Position numbers and translations under genes: made by a program. The notes below the pieces were generated by a model. It searched no databases. It had not been told where the DNA came from and saw only the letters and a program-made list of their open reading frames with translations. A stretch of 19,900 nucleotides of DNA from CAZGOM01 sp964542875 (lineage in GTDB: Bacteria; Planctomycetota; Phycisphaerae; Phycisphaerales; Phycisphaeraceae): assembly GCA_964542875.1 (NCBI GenBank), contig CAZIWA010000107.1, positions 1 through 19,900 on the forward strand, written 5' to 3'. Shown piece after piece: positions 12,248 through 19,900 of the stretch (position 1 is the stretch's first letter; each line of letters begins with the position of its first letter).

Positions 12248-14866
12248 ATGACAGAACGACGACCGTTGGTTGAGGACATTCAGAATTACGCGATGGACAT
12301 TGTGGATACGGTCCGGGAGCCGCTTTTGATCCTGGATGCGACGCTGCGGGTGAGATCGGCGAACCGGGCGTTCTATCAGACGTTTCAGGTGTCGGCGGGA
12401 GAGACGGAAGGCCGGCTGATCTACGAATTGGGGAACGGGCAGTGGGATATCCCGGCGCTGCGGACACTGCTGGAAGACATTGTGCCAAAGAGCTCGGTGT
12501 TTGATGATTTTGAGCTTGAGCATGCGTTTCCGGTGATCGGGCACAGGGTGATGCTGCTGAATGCGCGGAAGCTCAAGACGGGGCGGCACGGGGAATTCCT
12601 GGTGCTGGCGATGGAAGACGTGACGGCGCGTAAGCGTGCCGAAGAGGCGCTTCTGGAAGCGGGGGCGCTGCAGCGGGCGATTTTCAATAGTGCGAACTTC
12701 TCCAGCATTGCGACCGACGAGAAGGGGGTGATCCAGATTTTCAACGTGGGCGCAGAGCGGATGCTGGGGTATACGGCGGCGGAGATGATGAACCAGATCA
12801 CGCCTGCGGATATTTCAGACCCGCAAGAGGTGATTGCCCGCGCCAAGGCGCTGAGCGCGGAACTGGGGACGACGATTACGCCGGGTTTCGAAGCGCTGGT
12901 GTTCAAGGCGTCGCGGGGGATCGAAGACATTTACGAGCTGACCTACATCCGGAAGGACGGGAGCCGGTTTCCGGCGATCGTGTCCGTGACGGCGCTTAGA
13001 AACGCTGAGAACGGGATCATCGGATACCTGCTGATCGGCACGGACAACACGGTGCGCAAACAGGTGGAAGCCGAGCGGATGCTGCTGGATCAGCGGGTGC
13101 GAGACCAGCAGTTTTATACACGGTCGCTGATTGAATCCAACATCGATGCGCTGATCACGACGGACCCCAGGGGAATCATCACGGATGTGAACAAACAGAT
13201 GGAGGCGCTGACGGGATGCACGCGCGATGAACTGATCGGGGCGCCGTTCAAAGCGTACTTCACGGACCCGGAGCGCGCGGAAGCAGGCATCAAACTGGTG
13301 CTGGGCGAGGGGAAGGTGACCAACTACGAATTGACGGCGCGGGCGCGGGACGGGAAGGAGACGGTGGTTTCCTACAACGCGACCACGTTTCATGACCGGG
13401 AACGGGTGCTGCAGGGGGTGTTTGCGGCGGCGCGCGATGTGACGGAACGGAAGCTGTATGAGCAATCGCTGCATCAGGCCAACCGGGCCAAGAGCGTTTT
13501 CCTGGCGAATATGTCGCATGAGATACGGACGCCGATGAACGCGATCCTTGGGTTTTCGCAGGTGATGCTGCGGGACAAGGAAGTGACCCCGGCGCAGTAC
13601 CGGTATTTACGGACGATCAACCGGAGCGGCGAGCACCTGCTGGCAGTGATCAATGACATCCTGGAGATGACAAAAATCGAGGCGGGGCGGACGACGCTGA
13701 ATCTTTCGACGTTTGACCTGGCGGGGCTGGTGACGGACCTGGAGATGATGTTTCAGGGGCGGACAGAAGAGAAGAATCTTTCGTTGACGGTGGAGGTGAC
13801 GGAGGATGTGCCCAGGTACATCGTGGGGGACATCAACAAGCTGCGGCAGATCCTGACGAATGTGCTGGGCAACGCGGTGAAGTTCACGCAGCAGGGGGGC
13901 GTGGCGATGAATGTGGATGTGGCGAACAAAGAGGAGAAGGACTATTTGTGCATCGACATCCGGGATACGGGGCCGGGGATTTCACCGGAGGAGCAGATGA
14001 GGCTTTTCCGGCAGTTTGAGCAGACCAAAACGGGGGTTCAGGCGGGGACGGGGACGGGGCTCGGGTTGGCGATCAGCCGAGAGTTCGCGAGGCTGATGGG
14101 GGGCGATATTACGGTGGTGAGCCAGCCGGAGAAGGGGAGCACGTTTACGATTCGGCTGCCGCTGAACAGGGGCGAGGAGCAGGGGCTGGTGCAGCGGGAA
14201 AAGCTGCGGTATGTGCTGAGGCTGCGTCCGGAGCAGCCGGCGTGCAGGGTGTTGATCGTGGATGACATGGAGGACAACCGGCAGCTTCTGACGCGGTTTC
14301 TGGAGCCGGTGGGGTTTGAGGTGAGAGAGGCGAGCGATGGCGGCGAGGGTGTGGCGGTGTTTGAGGCGTGGCGGCCTCATCTGGTGTTGATGGACTTTCG
14401 AATGACGGGGATGGATGGGCATGAGGCGATCAGGAGGATCCGGGCGGGGAAGTTCGGCAAGGAAGCGAAGATCATCGCGGTGACGGCGAGCGCGCTGGAC
14501 GAGAACCGGACGGCGCTGTTGGGGATCGGGGCGGATGACTTCATCGGGAAGCCTTTTCGGGAGGCAGAGCTGTTTCAGAAGATCCACGAGCAGACAGGGG
14601 TGGAGTACGTGTATGGCCAGGAGCCGGGGAGCGGCACGGAAGAAGCCCCGGGCTTAACGGCGCAATCGCTCGTTGGGCTGCCGAGGGAGATGGTTCAGGA
14701 TATGCAGGAGGCGGTGGTGAGGGCGGACCTGGACCGGCTGCTGACGATCATCCAAAAAGTGGAAAGCCATGATGCGCGGCTGGCGCAGCGATTGCGACGG
14801 CTGGCGGAGGGTTTTGAGAACCAGAGGCTGCTGGACTTATTCAATATGGAGCAAGCGAGTGAGTGA
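12248..14866 (+). CDS. Soluble hybrid histidine kinase: PAS-PAS-PAS-HisKA-HATPase-receiver
   Basis: The 872-residue protein has no membrane segment and probably senses an internal signal. PAS1 (about 12-125) is of the type seen in CheR/CheB fusions ('FEDFELEH-like' D87-H92, 'MLLNARKL'). PAS2 (about 140-270) and PAS3 (about 288-400) follow, each ending in a 'D-x-T-x-RK' type linker. The HisKA H-box NMSHEIRTPMN places the phosphorylated His at H424. N-box 'NVLGNAVKFT' (538-547), G1 'DTGPGIS' (573-579) and G2 'GTGLGLAIS' (602-610) are intact. The C-terminal receiver (666-785) has D672/D673, the phospho-acceptor D716, T746 and K768. The last 70 residues form a helical tail of the kind found at the end of many cyanobacterial-style hybrid kinases, whose function is unknown. 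The ribosome site is weak. The gene overlaps the next one by 8 bases, indicating coupled expression with that response regulator. Confidence 0.93.
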   Translation: MTERRPLVEDIQNYAMDIVDTVREPLLILDATLRVRSANRAFYQTFQVSAGETEGRLIYELGNGQWDIPALRTLLEDIVPKSSVFDDFELEHAFPVIGHRVMLLNARKLKTGRHGEFLVLAMEDVTARKRAEEALLEAGALQRAIFNSANFSSIATDEKGVIQIFNVGAERMLGYTAAEMMNQITPADISDPQEVIARAKALSAELGTTITPGFEALVFKASRGIEDIYELTYIRKDGSRFPAIVSVTALRNAENGIIGYLLIGTDNTVRKQVEAERMLLDQRVRDQQFYTRSLIESNIDALITTDPRGIITDVNKQMEALTGCTRDELIGAPFKAYFTDPERAEAGIKLVLGEGKVTNYELTARARDGKETVVSYNATTFHDRERVLQGVFAAARDVTERKLYEQSLHQANRAKSVFLANMSHEIRTPMNAILGFSQVMLRDKEVTPAQYRYLRTINRSGEHLLAVINDILEMTKIEAGRTTLNLSTFDLAGLVTDLEMMFQGRTEEKNLSLTVEVTEDVPRYIVGDINKLRQILTNVLGNAVKFTQQGGVAMNVDVANKEEKDYLCIDIRDTGPGISPEEQMRLFRQFEQTKTGVQAGTGTGLGLAISREFARLMGGDITVVSQPEKGSTFTIRLPLNRGEEQGLVQREKLRYVLRLRPEQPACRVLIVDDMEDNRQLLTRFLEPVGFEVREASDGGEGVAVFEAWRPHLVLMDFRMTGMDGHEAIRRIRAGKFGKEAKIIAVTASALDENRTALLGIGADDFIGKPFREAELFQKIHEQTGVEYVYGQEPGSGTEEAPGLTAQSLVGLPREMVQDMQEAVVRADLDRLLTIIQKVESHDARLAQRLRRLAEGFENQRLLDLFNMEQASE

Positions 14867-16082
14867 ACCAATGGTTGAAGTCGATGCGGTGAAGCCGGCG
14901 AATATTCTTGCCGTGGACGACACGCCAGCGAACCTGCAGGTGTTGACGGGCATGCTGAAGGTGAGAGGGTACAAGGTGCGGCCGGTGACGAGCGGGGCGC
15001 TGGCGCTGAGGGCGGCGCGGCAGGAACTGCCGGACCTGATTCTGCTGGACATCAACATGCCGGACATGAACGGGTATGAGGTGTGCAGGATCATCAAGGC
15101 GGATGAGACACTCAAGCGCGTGCCGGTGATTTTCATCAGCGCGCTCAATGAGCAGTTGGACAAGGTGAATGCATTCGGGTTTGGGGGTGTGGATTACCTG
15201 ACGAAGCCTTTTCAGATCGATGAACTGCATGTGCGGGTGGAGGCGCATTTGAAGATCAGCCGATTGCAGCTTCAACTGGAGTCGGTGAATGCGTTGCTGA
15301 GGCAGGTGAATGAGCGGATGTCGCGGGATTTGAAGGCGGCGGCGAAGATCCAGCGGACGTTTTTGCCGCGTGGGACGCCGAGCATGCCGGGCGTGAGGTT
15401 TGCGTGGGCTTATCACCCGTGCGATGAACTGGCGGGTGATGGGCTGAATGTGATTCCGCTTGGGGATGGGTATGTGGGGTTGTATGTGCTGGATGTGAGC
15501 GGGCATGGGGTGACGGCGGCGCTGCTGAGCGTGACGTTAAGCCGGCTGCTTTCGCCTGCGTCTGATCCGTCATCGATCCTGGTGCGCGGGGGCGTGGGGA
15601 AGCGGCGGGAAGAAATTACGCCGGCGGGGCGTGTGCTGGATGAGTTGAACCGGCTGTTTCCATTTGATGCGGCAACGGCGCAGTTCGCGACGCTGTTGTA
15701 TGGGGTGCTGAATACGGCGACTGGGGAGTTTCGTTACGCCTCGGCGGGGCACCCGGGGCCGATCCATCTGGCGGCGGGACGGGCGCCGGTGGTGCTGGAG
15801 AGCCAGGGGTCTCCCATTGGGCTGGGAGAGGATGCGTATGAAGAGCGCATGGTGGTGCTGGGGGCTGGAGATCGGTTGTATCTGTTTTCGGATGGTGTGA
15901 CGGATGCGATGAATCCGGTGCAGCGGGTGTATGGGTGGGAACGGCTGGCTGTGTCGGCGCAGAAGTGGGGCGTGGAGCCACTGGAGGCGAGTATTGAGGG
16001 GATTCTGGAAGAGGTGCGGGTGTGGCAGGGCGGGGGACGGGCGGAGGATGATATGTCGATCCTGGCGGTGGAGGTGGGTTGA
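14859..16082 (+). CDS. Response regulator with PP2C (RsbU/SpoIIE-type) phosphatase output
   Basis: I chose GTG 14859 because GGAG (14848-14851) lies seven bases before it and the overlap 'gtgagtga' with the kinase stop suggests translational coupling; ATG 14871, four bases after that stop, is the alternative. From the GTG the protein is 407 residues. The receiver (about 14-133) has D20/D21, the phospho-acceptor D64 ('LLDINMPDMNG'), S94 and K116. A short coiled linker (135-165) leads to a PP2C domain (about 178-406) with DVSGHG (212-217), SAGHPGP (295-301), SDGVTD (344-349) and EDDMS (396-400). The first metal motif reads 'AGDGLNV' in place of the common 'GGDxxD/Y'. The likely role is that phosphorylation by the upstream hybrid kinase turns on dephosphorylation of an anti-anti-sigma factor (partner switching). 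The target is not encoded here. Confidence 0.92.
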   Translation: MSEPMVEVDAVKPANILAVDDTPANLQVLTGMLKVRGYKVRPVTSGALALRAARQELPDLILLDINMPDMNGYEVCRIIKADETLKRVPVIFISALNEQLDKVNAFGFGGVDYLTKPFQIDELHVRVEAHLKISRLQLQLESVNALLRQVNERMSRDLKAAAKIQRTFLPRGTPSMPGVRFAWAYHPCDELAGDGLNVIPLGDGYVGLYVLDVSGHGVTAALLSVTLSRLLSPASDPSSILVRGGVGKRREEITPAGRVLDELNRLFPFDAATAQFATLLYGVLNTATGEFRYASAGHPGPIHLAAGRAPVVLESQGSPIGLGEDAYEERMVVLGAGDRLYLFSDGVTDAMNPVQRVYGWERLAVSAQKWGVEPLEASIEGILEEVRVWQGGGRAEDDMSILAVEVG

Positions 16083-16140
16083 TCGGGGCGATGATTTTTG
16101 GCGGTTGAATGAGGTTGGTGCTTTGGGTGGCGGCGGAGGA

Positions 16141-16182
16141 TTTTTGACTGGGATTAAGAGGATTGAGGATGATTAAGAGGAT
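16141..16182. repeat. Dispersed intergenic repeat, GATTAAGAGGAT family, copy 2
   Basis: This copy differs at one of 42 positions from 6479-6520 and has the same two gattaagaggat 12-mers at a 19-base period. It begins 58 bases after the phosphatase regulator stop, between that gene and the convergent second PhyH gene. Confidence 0.8.
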
Positions 16183-16224
16183 GGTGATGAAGAGCGGTGT
16201 TTTGATTGGGATTCATGAAGAGAG

Positions 16225-16239
16225 CAGCGCAATGCGCTG
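16225..16239. other. Short hairpin downstream of second PhyH gene
   Basis: The arms cagcgc (16225-16230) and gcgctg (16234-16239) flank an AAT loop and are followed on the plus strand by a run of G. On the minus strand it lies about 45 bases past the PhyH stop. There is no T-run in either direction, so a terminator role is uncertain. Confidence 0.35.
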
Positions 16240-16284
16240 AGGGGGGCAATTGCAGGTTATTTTCGCAGGCTTTGGGTTGTAGTG

Positions 16285-17022
16285 TCAGGGAAGGGGTTTG
16301 CCGGCGCGGAGGACGGGGTATTGGTCGCCGAAGGGTTTGCCGGTGTCGGCGGCGACGACGCCGGGGAAGTGGTATTGAGGGACGTAGCCTTTGCGGATGG
16401 ATTGGGAGGTGTTGGGGCCGGACTTGTGGAGGGTGAAGGAAGAGAAGATGGCGACCTGGCCGGCTTTCATGGGGACGGGGATGGCGCCGGTTTCGTCGAG
16501 CTTGACGGGCTTGGTTTCGCCCGCGGCGGTGTCGCGGTAGTGGGGGATGAGGCCGAGCTTGTGGGATTTGGGCAGGACCCAGATGCAGCCGTTTTCAAGG
16601 AAGGTATCGCTGATGGCGGTCCAGCAGGTGATGTATTCGAGGGGGCGGGTGACGCGGTAGCCCGAGTCCTGATGCCAGCCGAAGCTGAGGCCTTTTTCGG
16701 GGGGCTTGATGACGGCCTGGTTGTAGTAGAGGTCGGCGTCGGGTCCGATGAATCTGGCGCAGGCTTCGAGGTAGATGGGGGATTTGATGAAGGACTTGGC
16801 GATGTCGCTGGAGGTGTGCATGGCGCCGATGAAGGGGCGCATGCGGGCGAACTTGATGGCGGTTTCGTCGCCTGACTTTTGGGCGTTTTCGATGGCGAGG
16901 GCGTGGAGGCGGTCGAACTCGGCGGACATGGCCTGGATGTCGGCGGCGGGGAAGGCGACGTCGGTGACGAAGTAGCCAAGCTCGCGGAACTGGTCAACCT
17001 GGGATTGGGAGATGAGGGCCAT
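16285..17022 (-). CDS. Phytanoyl-CoA dioxygenase (PhyH) family protein
   Basis: This 245-residue protein is a standard-length member of the Fe(II)/2-oxoglutarate PhyH superfamily. The opening 'FRELGYFVT' (12-20) is typical. The iron site is WHQDSGY (H117, D119) with distal H199 ('TLHKSGPN') and R210 as the likely 2-oxoglutarate contact. 'GCIWVLPKSHK' (145-155) and 'VIKPPEKG' (104-111) are the usual fold elements. There is no signal peptide. Sequence style ('WHQDSGYRVTRP') is closer to the main small-molecule hydroxylase group than the other PhyH gene of this window; the substrate is unknown. AAGG lies six bases before the ATG. The gene is divergent from the pseudo-receiver gene (81-base gap) and converges on the kinase/phosphatase operon. 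Confidence 0.92.
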   Translation of the reverse strand: MALISQSQVDQFRELGYFVTDVAFPAADIQAMSAEFDRLHALAIENAQKSGDETAIKFARMRPFIGAMHTSSDIAKSFIKSPIYLEACARFIGPDADLYYNQAVIKPPEKGLSFGWHQDSGYRVTRPLEYITCWTAISDTFLENGCIWVLPKSHKLGLIPHYRDTAAGETKPVKLDETGAIPVPMKAGQVAIFSSFTLHKSGPNTSQSIRKGYVPQYHFPGVVAADTGKPFGDQYPVLRAGKPLP

Positions 17023-17103
17023 GGCGTGCCTTTGTGGTGGGAATGGTTATAGTTTTCCCGCAGATGGTTTTTTTGCAAGCTGAAGTGACGAAAGAAGGAT
17101 GAG

Positions 17104-17481
17104 ATGCCAGGGTTCAACAAAGTGCTGATCGTGGGACATTGCGGGGCGGATACTTCCAGCCTGACGTGGCTGGTGTCTCAGGTTTCGCCTGGGACGAGGT
17201 CGGTTTATGTGGGGTCTGACGCGGTGCTGGCCCGGGAACTGTCGGACCAAACGCTGGTGCTGGTGAACCGGGTGCTGGAAGGAAGTTTCAACGCGGAAGA
17301 CGGGATCGGGCTGATCAAGGAGCTGGCGCAGAAGAAGACGGGCGCGGGGCTGATGCTGATTTCGAATTATCCCGAGGCGCAGAAGGCGGCGAGGGAAGCG
17401 GGGGGGATGGAAGGGTTTGGGAAGAATGCGCTTTCGAGCGAGAAGGTGAAGGAGAGGCTTAAGGAGATGTTGGATGTTTAA
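17104..17481 (+). CDS. Pseudo-receiver (CheY-like) stand-alone protein
   Basis: The 125-residue protein has the length and strand/helix rhythm of a receiver domain: 'KVLIVG' (6-11), 'LVLVNRVLEG' (51-60), 'GLMLISNYP' (82-90) and 'GFGKNALS' (104-111). The acidic pair expected after strand 1 is replaced by GHCGAD, and the Asp expected at the end of strand 3 is replaced by Asn-Arg (N55-R56). S87 and K107 remain at positions matching the conserved Thr/Ser and Lys. It therefore probably cannot be phosphorylated in the usual way and may act as a protein-binding module. The domain assignment is an inference from pattern, not from strong identity. AAGGA precedes the ATG by four bases. The promoter should lie in the 81 bases shared with the divergent PhyH gene. 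Confidence 0.8.
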   Translation: MPGFNKVLIVGHCGADTSSLTWLVSQVSPGTRSVYVGSDAVLARELSDQTLVLVNRVLEGSFNAEDGIGLIKELAQKKTGAGLMLISNYPEAQKAAREAGGMEGFGKNALSSEKVKERLKEMLDV

Positions 17482-17483
17482 TT

Positions 17484-17500
17484 TTAAATTTGAAATTTAA
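17484..17500. other. AT-only palindrome directly after the pseudo-receiver gene
   Basis: The arms ttaaattt (17484-17491) and aaatttaa (17493-17500) are perfect complements around one G, giving an effective 7-base stem with a TGA loop, two bases after the stop codon. It might assist transcript ending, but it lacks GC pairs and a clear T-run. Confidence 0.4.
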
Positions 17501-17533
17501 GAGTTGAGGAGAGGGTGGGTTGGGTGAGAAGAG

Positions 17534-17561
17534 TTAACCGCCAAGGCACGAAGACACGAAG
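17534..17561. repeat. Dispersed intergenic repeat, CGCGAAG family, copy 2
   Basis: This stretch starts ttaaccgccaaggcacgaag and matches 4448-4475 at 24 of 28 positions without gaps. The 260-base gap around it (17482-17741) shows no gene; the remaining bases are purine-rich and unstructured. Confidence 0.6.
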
Positions 17562-17741
17562 GTGGAGAAGCAGAAGAGGCGGAAGAGGTAGAGGGATCGG
17601 CTGGAAGGGGAGTGGTGGGGGCGGGGACAGATTTTTAGGGGGTTCCGGGGGTGAGTGTGGGCCGGTGAGGAACCGGCGGGGAAATTGAGGTGGGTGAGCT
17701 GATGCATTTTTGCATGGGCACAATTCAAGGAAAGGCGCTTT

Positions 17742-19900
17742 ATGACGACGCAAACCATTGATATCGGGTTTTCGGTTTCCAATCCCTGGCCCTTTGACCG
17801 GTTTGGGTTGCCGGTGCGGGCAAGTGTGCCGCTGGCGCAGGGCGCGGTGACGGACCCGGCGAGGGAACTGGCGCTGCTGGATGAGCAGGGACGGGATGTG
17901 GGCGCGCAGTGGAAAGTGCTTTCGAAGTGGAAGGATGGGAGTGCGAGGTTCGCATTGCTGGATTACGCAGAGGCGAAGGTTTCAGCGCGTCAGACGGCCA
18001 AACTAAAGCTGGTGCGGCGTGCGGCGGCGGGGCTGCCGACGACGGAGAAGACAAAGATCAAGGTGACACAGACGGATGGGGAATTGACGGTGGACACCGG
18101 ACGGCTGAAGTGGGTGTTCTGCAAGAAGGGATTCGTGCTGGCCAAGGAGATCCGTGCGCATGGGCGCGAGTGGGTGAAAGGCCAGGAGAGCGACATGGTG
18201 GTGGTGGACACCGCAGGCCAGGTGTATCGGGCCAGCGAGGGGAAATACCAGGTGTCGCTGGAGTATGACGGGCCGTACCGGGTGGTGGTGCTGATTGAAG
18301 GGGAGTTCGCCAACGACTTCCGGCAGTACATGACCTACAAGAGCCGGTACAGCTTCAGCGCGGGGGGGAGCCAGGTGCTGCTTTCGACCACCATCCGCAA
18401 TCGGCATGACGGGCGCGAAGGAAAACTGCTGAACCGCTGGGGGCTGTACGGCGGGGTGAATTTGAAGAACACCACGCGGCGCATCGAGCACACCACGCGG
18501 GGGCGCAACACCGAGAACGCGATGGTGGAGGTGAAGGAGAACGTGGATATCGACTGCGGGGACTACAACATCCTGCTGAGGAACGGGGGGAGTTTAAGGG
18601 AGAAGGAAGAGGATGTTTGTTATGTGGTGAGGCATCCGACGGATATGTCGACGTATGGAAATGTTTCGCCGATGGTGGATGTGTATGAGAAGGGGTTTGG
18701 CGGGTTGTTGATGAAGTGGGCGATGCCTTCGCCGACGTATGAGGGCCCGCTTCATATGTCGAGCGAGAAGGGGCGATTCAGCCTGGATTTTTATGACGAT
18801 ATTTTCATGACTCCGCCTGGGAGGGAGAACTACAAGGCGGGGCCGATGAAGCTCAATGAGGGGATGGGCAAGACGCGCGATGTGCTGTTTAACTTCCATG
18901 ATGACAGCCTGAGCGCGCAGGACACGCTTTACGATTCGGATGTGCTGTCGTACCCGGGCGTGACGGGTGTGCCCAGGCAGATGTACCGGGAGGCGAAGTT
19001 TGCGGATGTGCACCTGACGCTGGAACCGAAGATGAACCAGTACCCGGTGCTGGAATCCAAGATCGACACGCTGCTGGCGGCGCAATGGGCGTATGACTGG
19101 CCCAAGGCTTCGGGGTGGCGTGATTTCGGGGATGAAGTGGGTTCGCGCGGGCGGTGCCCGGAATTCGGCGTGAAGCAGTTCATCAACAACGAAGAAGACT
19201 TTTTGTATTGCCTGATGATCGATGCGTGGCGGCTGGGCAAGCCGTACAAAGGACGCGACCAGGCGCGGCATCTGATGGATATCGACTACATCGACTATTC
19301 ACCTGATAAGTCCCGGGACGGCGGGTGCTGCCCGCATTCGACGGAGCACACCAATGGGGAGGTGTACCCGAGCCACCAGTGGTGCCAGGGGCTGCTGTAC
19401 TACTACCTGGCGACGGGCGACATGGAGGCGCTGCGGATATCCAAGCGGATCGGAGATTGCCTGATCTGGTGGATCACCGGGCCGAGGAAGGGTGCGCTGC
19501 GCGGGTCCGGGCGCGAGGCGGCGTGGCCGCTTCTGGGGCTTTCGGCGTTGTATGAGGTGACGGGGGAGAAGAAGTACATCGACGCCGCAATGGTGGTGGT
19601 GGATGAGCTTAAGGAAGTGGTGGACAAATACGGGCAGCTCATGTTCGAGTACCCGATGGGATCGGGGATCTTGAGCAGCTACATGGCGCTGATGACGTTC
19701 AACGGGGTGTGGGATGTGTATGCGGCATCGGGGCGGCCTGAGGTGCTGGAGCTTTGGAAGAAGATTTCCAAGCCCTACATCGATGGGCTGAGCGACCCGG
19801 CGAGCATGGGGTATCTGCACTTTAGGAACTGGCCGATCAAGTGGGCGGACCTGACGGTGCTGGCGCGGTGGTACCACATGACGGGCGATGAGAAGTACGT
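17742..19900 (+). CDS. YetA/PcRGLX-like (exo-rhamnogalacturonan-lyase-like) protein, 3' end cut off
   Basis: The frame stays open from ATG 17742 to the window edge (719 complete codons), so the C-terminus is missing. An in-frame stop at 17700-17702 rules out a longer start with a signal peptide, so the enzyme appears cytoplasmic. 'caaggaaagg' supplies the ribosome site. The N-terminal part (about 5-95) has the pattern of the PcRGLX/YetA RIFT-barrel domain, with 'W-x-DGSARFALLDY' (63-75). A middle beta-rich part (about 105-410) follows. The last part (about 435-719) looks like an alpha/alpha barrel, with 'STEHTNGEVYPSHQW' (533-547; H536, E540, H545) and 'GSGREAAWPLLGLSALY' as likely active-site cleft segments. 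Family members include PL26 exo-rhamnogalacturonan lyase, so action on pectin-like or other uronate-containing sugars is plausible, but the exact substrate is unknown. Confidence 0.88.
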   Translation, partial: MTTQTIDIGFSVSNPWPFDRFGLPVRASVPLAQGAVTDPARELALLDEQGRDVGAQWKVLSKWKDGSARFALLDYAEAKVSARQTAKLKLVRRAAAGLPTTEKTKIKVTQTDGELTVDTGRLKWVFCKKGFVLAKEIRAHGREWVKGQESDMVVVDTAGQVYRASEGKYQVSLEYDGPYRVVVLIEGEFANDFRQYMTYKSRYSFSAGGSQVLLSTTIRNRHDGREGKLLNRWGLYGGVNLKNTTRRIEHTTRGRNTENAMVEVKENVDIDCGDYNILLRNGGSLREKEEDVCYVVRHPTDMSTYGNVSPMVDVYEKGFGGLLMKWAMPSPTYEGPLHMSSEKGRFSLDFYDDIFMTPPGRENYKAGPMKLNEGMGKTRDVLFNFHDDSLSAQDTLYDSDVLSYPGVTGVPRQMYREAKFADVHLTLEPKMNQYPVLESKIDTLLAAQWAYDWPKASGWRDFGDEVGSRGRCPEFGVKQFINNEEDFLYCLMIDAWRLGKPYKGRDQARHLMDIDYIDYSPDKSRDGGCCPHSTEHTNGEVYPSHQWCQGLLYYYLATGDMEALRISKRIGDCLIWWITGPRKGALRGSGREAAWPLLGLSALYEVTGEKKYIDAAMVVVDELKEVVDKYGQLMFEYPMGSGILSSYMALMTFNGVWDVYAASGRPEVLELWKKISKPYIDGLSDPASMGYLHFRNWPIKWADLTVLARWYHMTGDEKY

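Noticed and set aside
12219..12251. Ten-codon upstream frame whose stop overlaps the kinase ATG
   Set aside because: No ribosome site precedes it and such short frames arise often by chance.
11842..12279. A 145-codon minus-strand frame in the 687-base gap
   Set aside because: It crosses the CCCTCTCC hairpin and the start of the kinase gene, and shows no protein features or ribosome site.

Overview
The window is a high-G+C bacterial chromosome segment. It most likely comes from the Planctomycetota (Phycisphaerae-like) or a relative in the PVC group. The evidence is a lone prepilin-like protein with an H-Xn-DG motif, two phytanoyl-CoA dioxygenase (PhyH) genes, a YetA/PcRGLX-like carbohydrate enzyme, a TIGR04222-type Cys/Gly-tailed membrane protein, and long intergenic spaces with short dispersed repeats. 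This is an inference from gene content; there is no rRNA or other marker gene in the window. I saw no tRNA, rRNA, CRISPR array, insertion sequence or phage gene.

Left part (1-5534, minus strand): a 280-residue single-pass membrane protein is followed by a 1395-residue secreted protein built of carboxypeptidase-regulatory-like beta-sandwich modules. The two share a paired SH3-like region at their N-terminal side and point the same way across a 400-base gap. That gap holds two repeat-type elements.

Middle (5643-11560): a PhyH-family dioxygenase (+) converges on a membrane sensor phosphatase with Cache, HAMP and SpoIIE/PP2C domains (-). An AT-rich divergent intergenic region separates that gene from a Gly/Cys-tailed membrane protein (+) that combines a GRDP-like domain with TIGR04222 features. 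A prepilin-like protein (+) follows. A 687-base stretch without a supportable gene comes next.

Right part (12248-19900): a soluble hybrid histidine kinase with three PAS domains overlaps by a few bases a response regulator with a PP2C output domain, forming a compact two-gene signalling operon. A second PhyH gene converges on it. Divergent from that is a short pseudo-receiver protein lacking the phospho-accepting Asp. The window ends inside a long YetA/PcRGLX-like (exo-rhamnogalacturonan-lyase-like) gene.

Signalling is the main theme: two SpoIIE-type Ser/Thr phosphatases (one reading an external ligand, one driven by phosphorylation), a hybrid kinase and a degenerate receiver. The expected partners, a STAS anti-sigma antagonist and an HPK-like anti-sigma factor, are not in the window. 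The plus strand is G-rich over C across genes of both orientations, which accounts for the many long spurious reading frames opposite the real genes. No clearly new multi-gene system is visible. The strongest leads are the GRDP/TIGR04222 protein, the shared SH3-like pair and the near-identical intergenic repeats between PhyH and PP2C genes.
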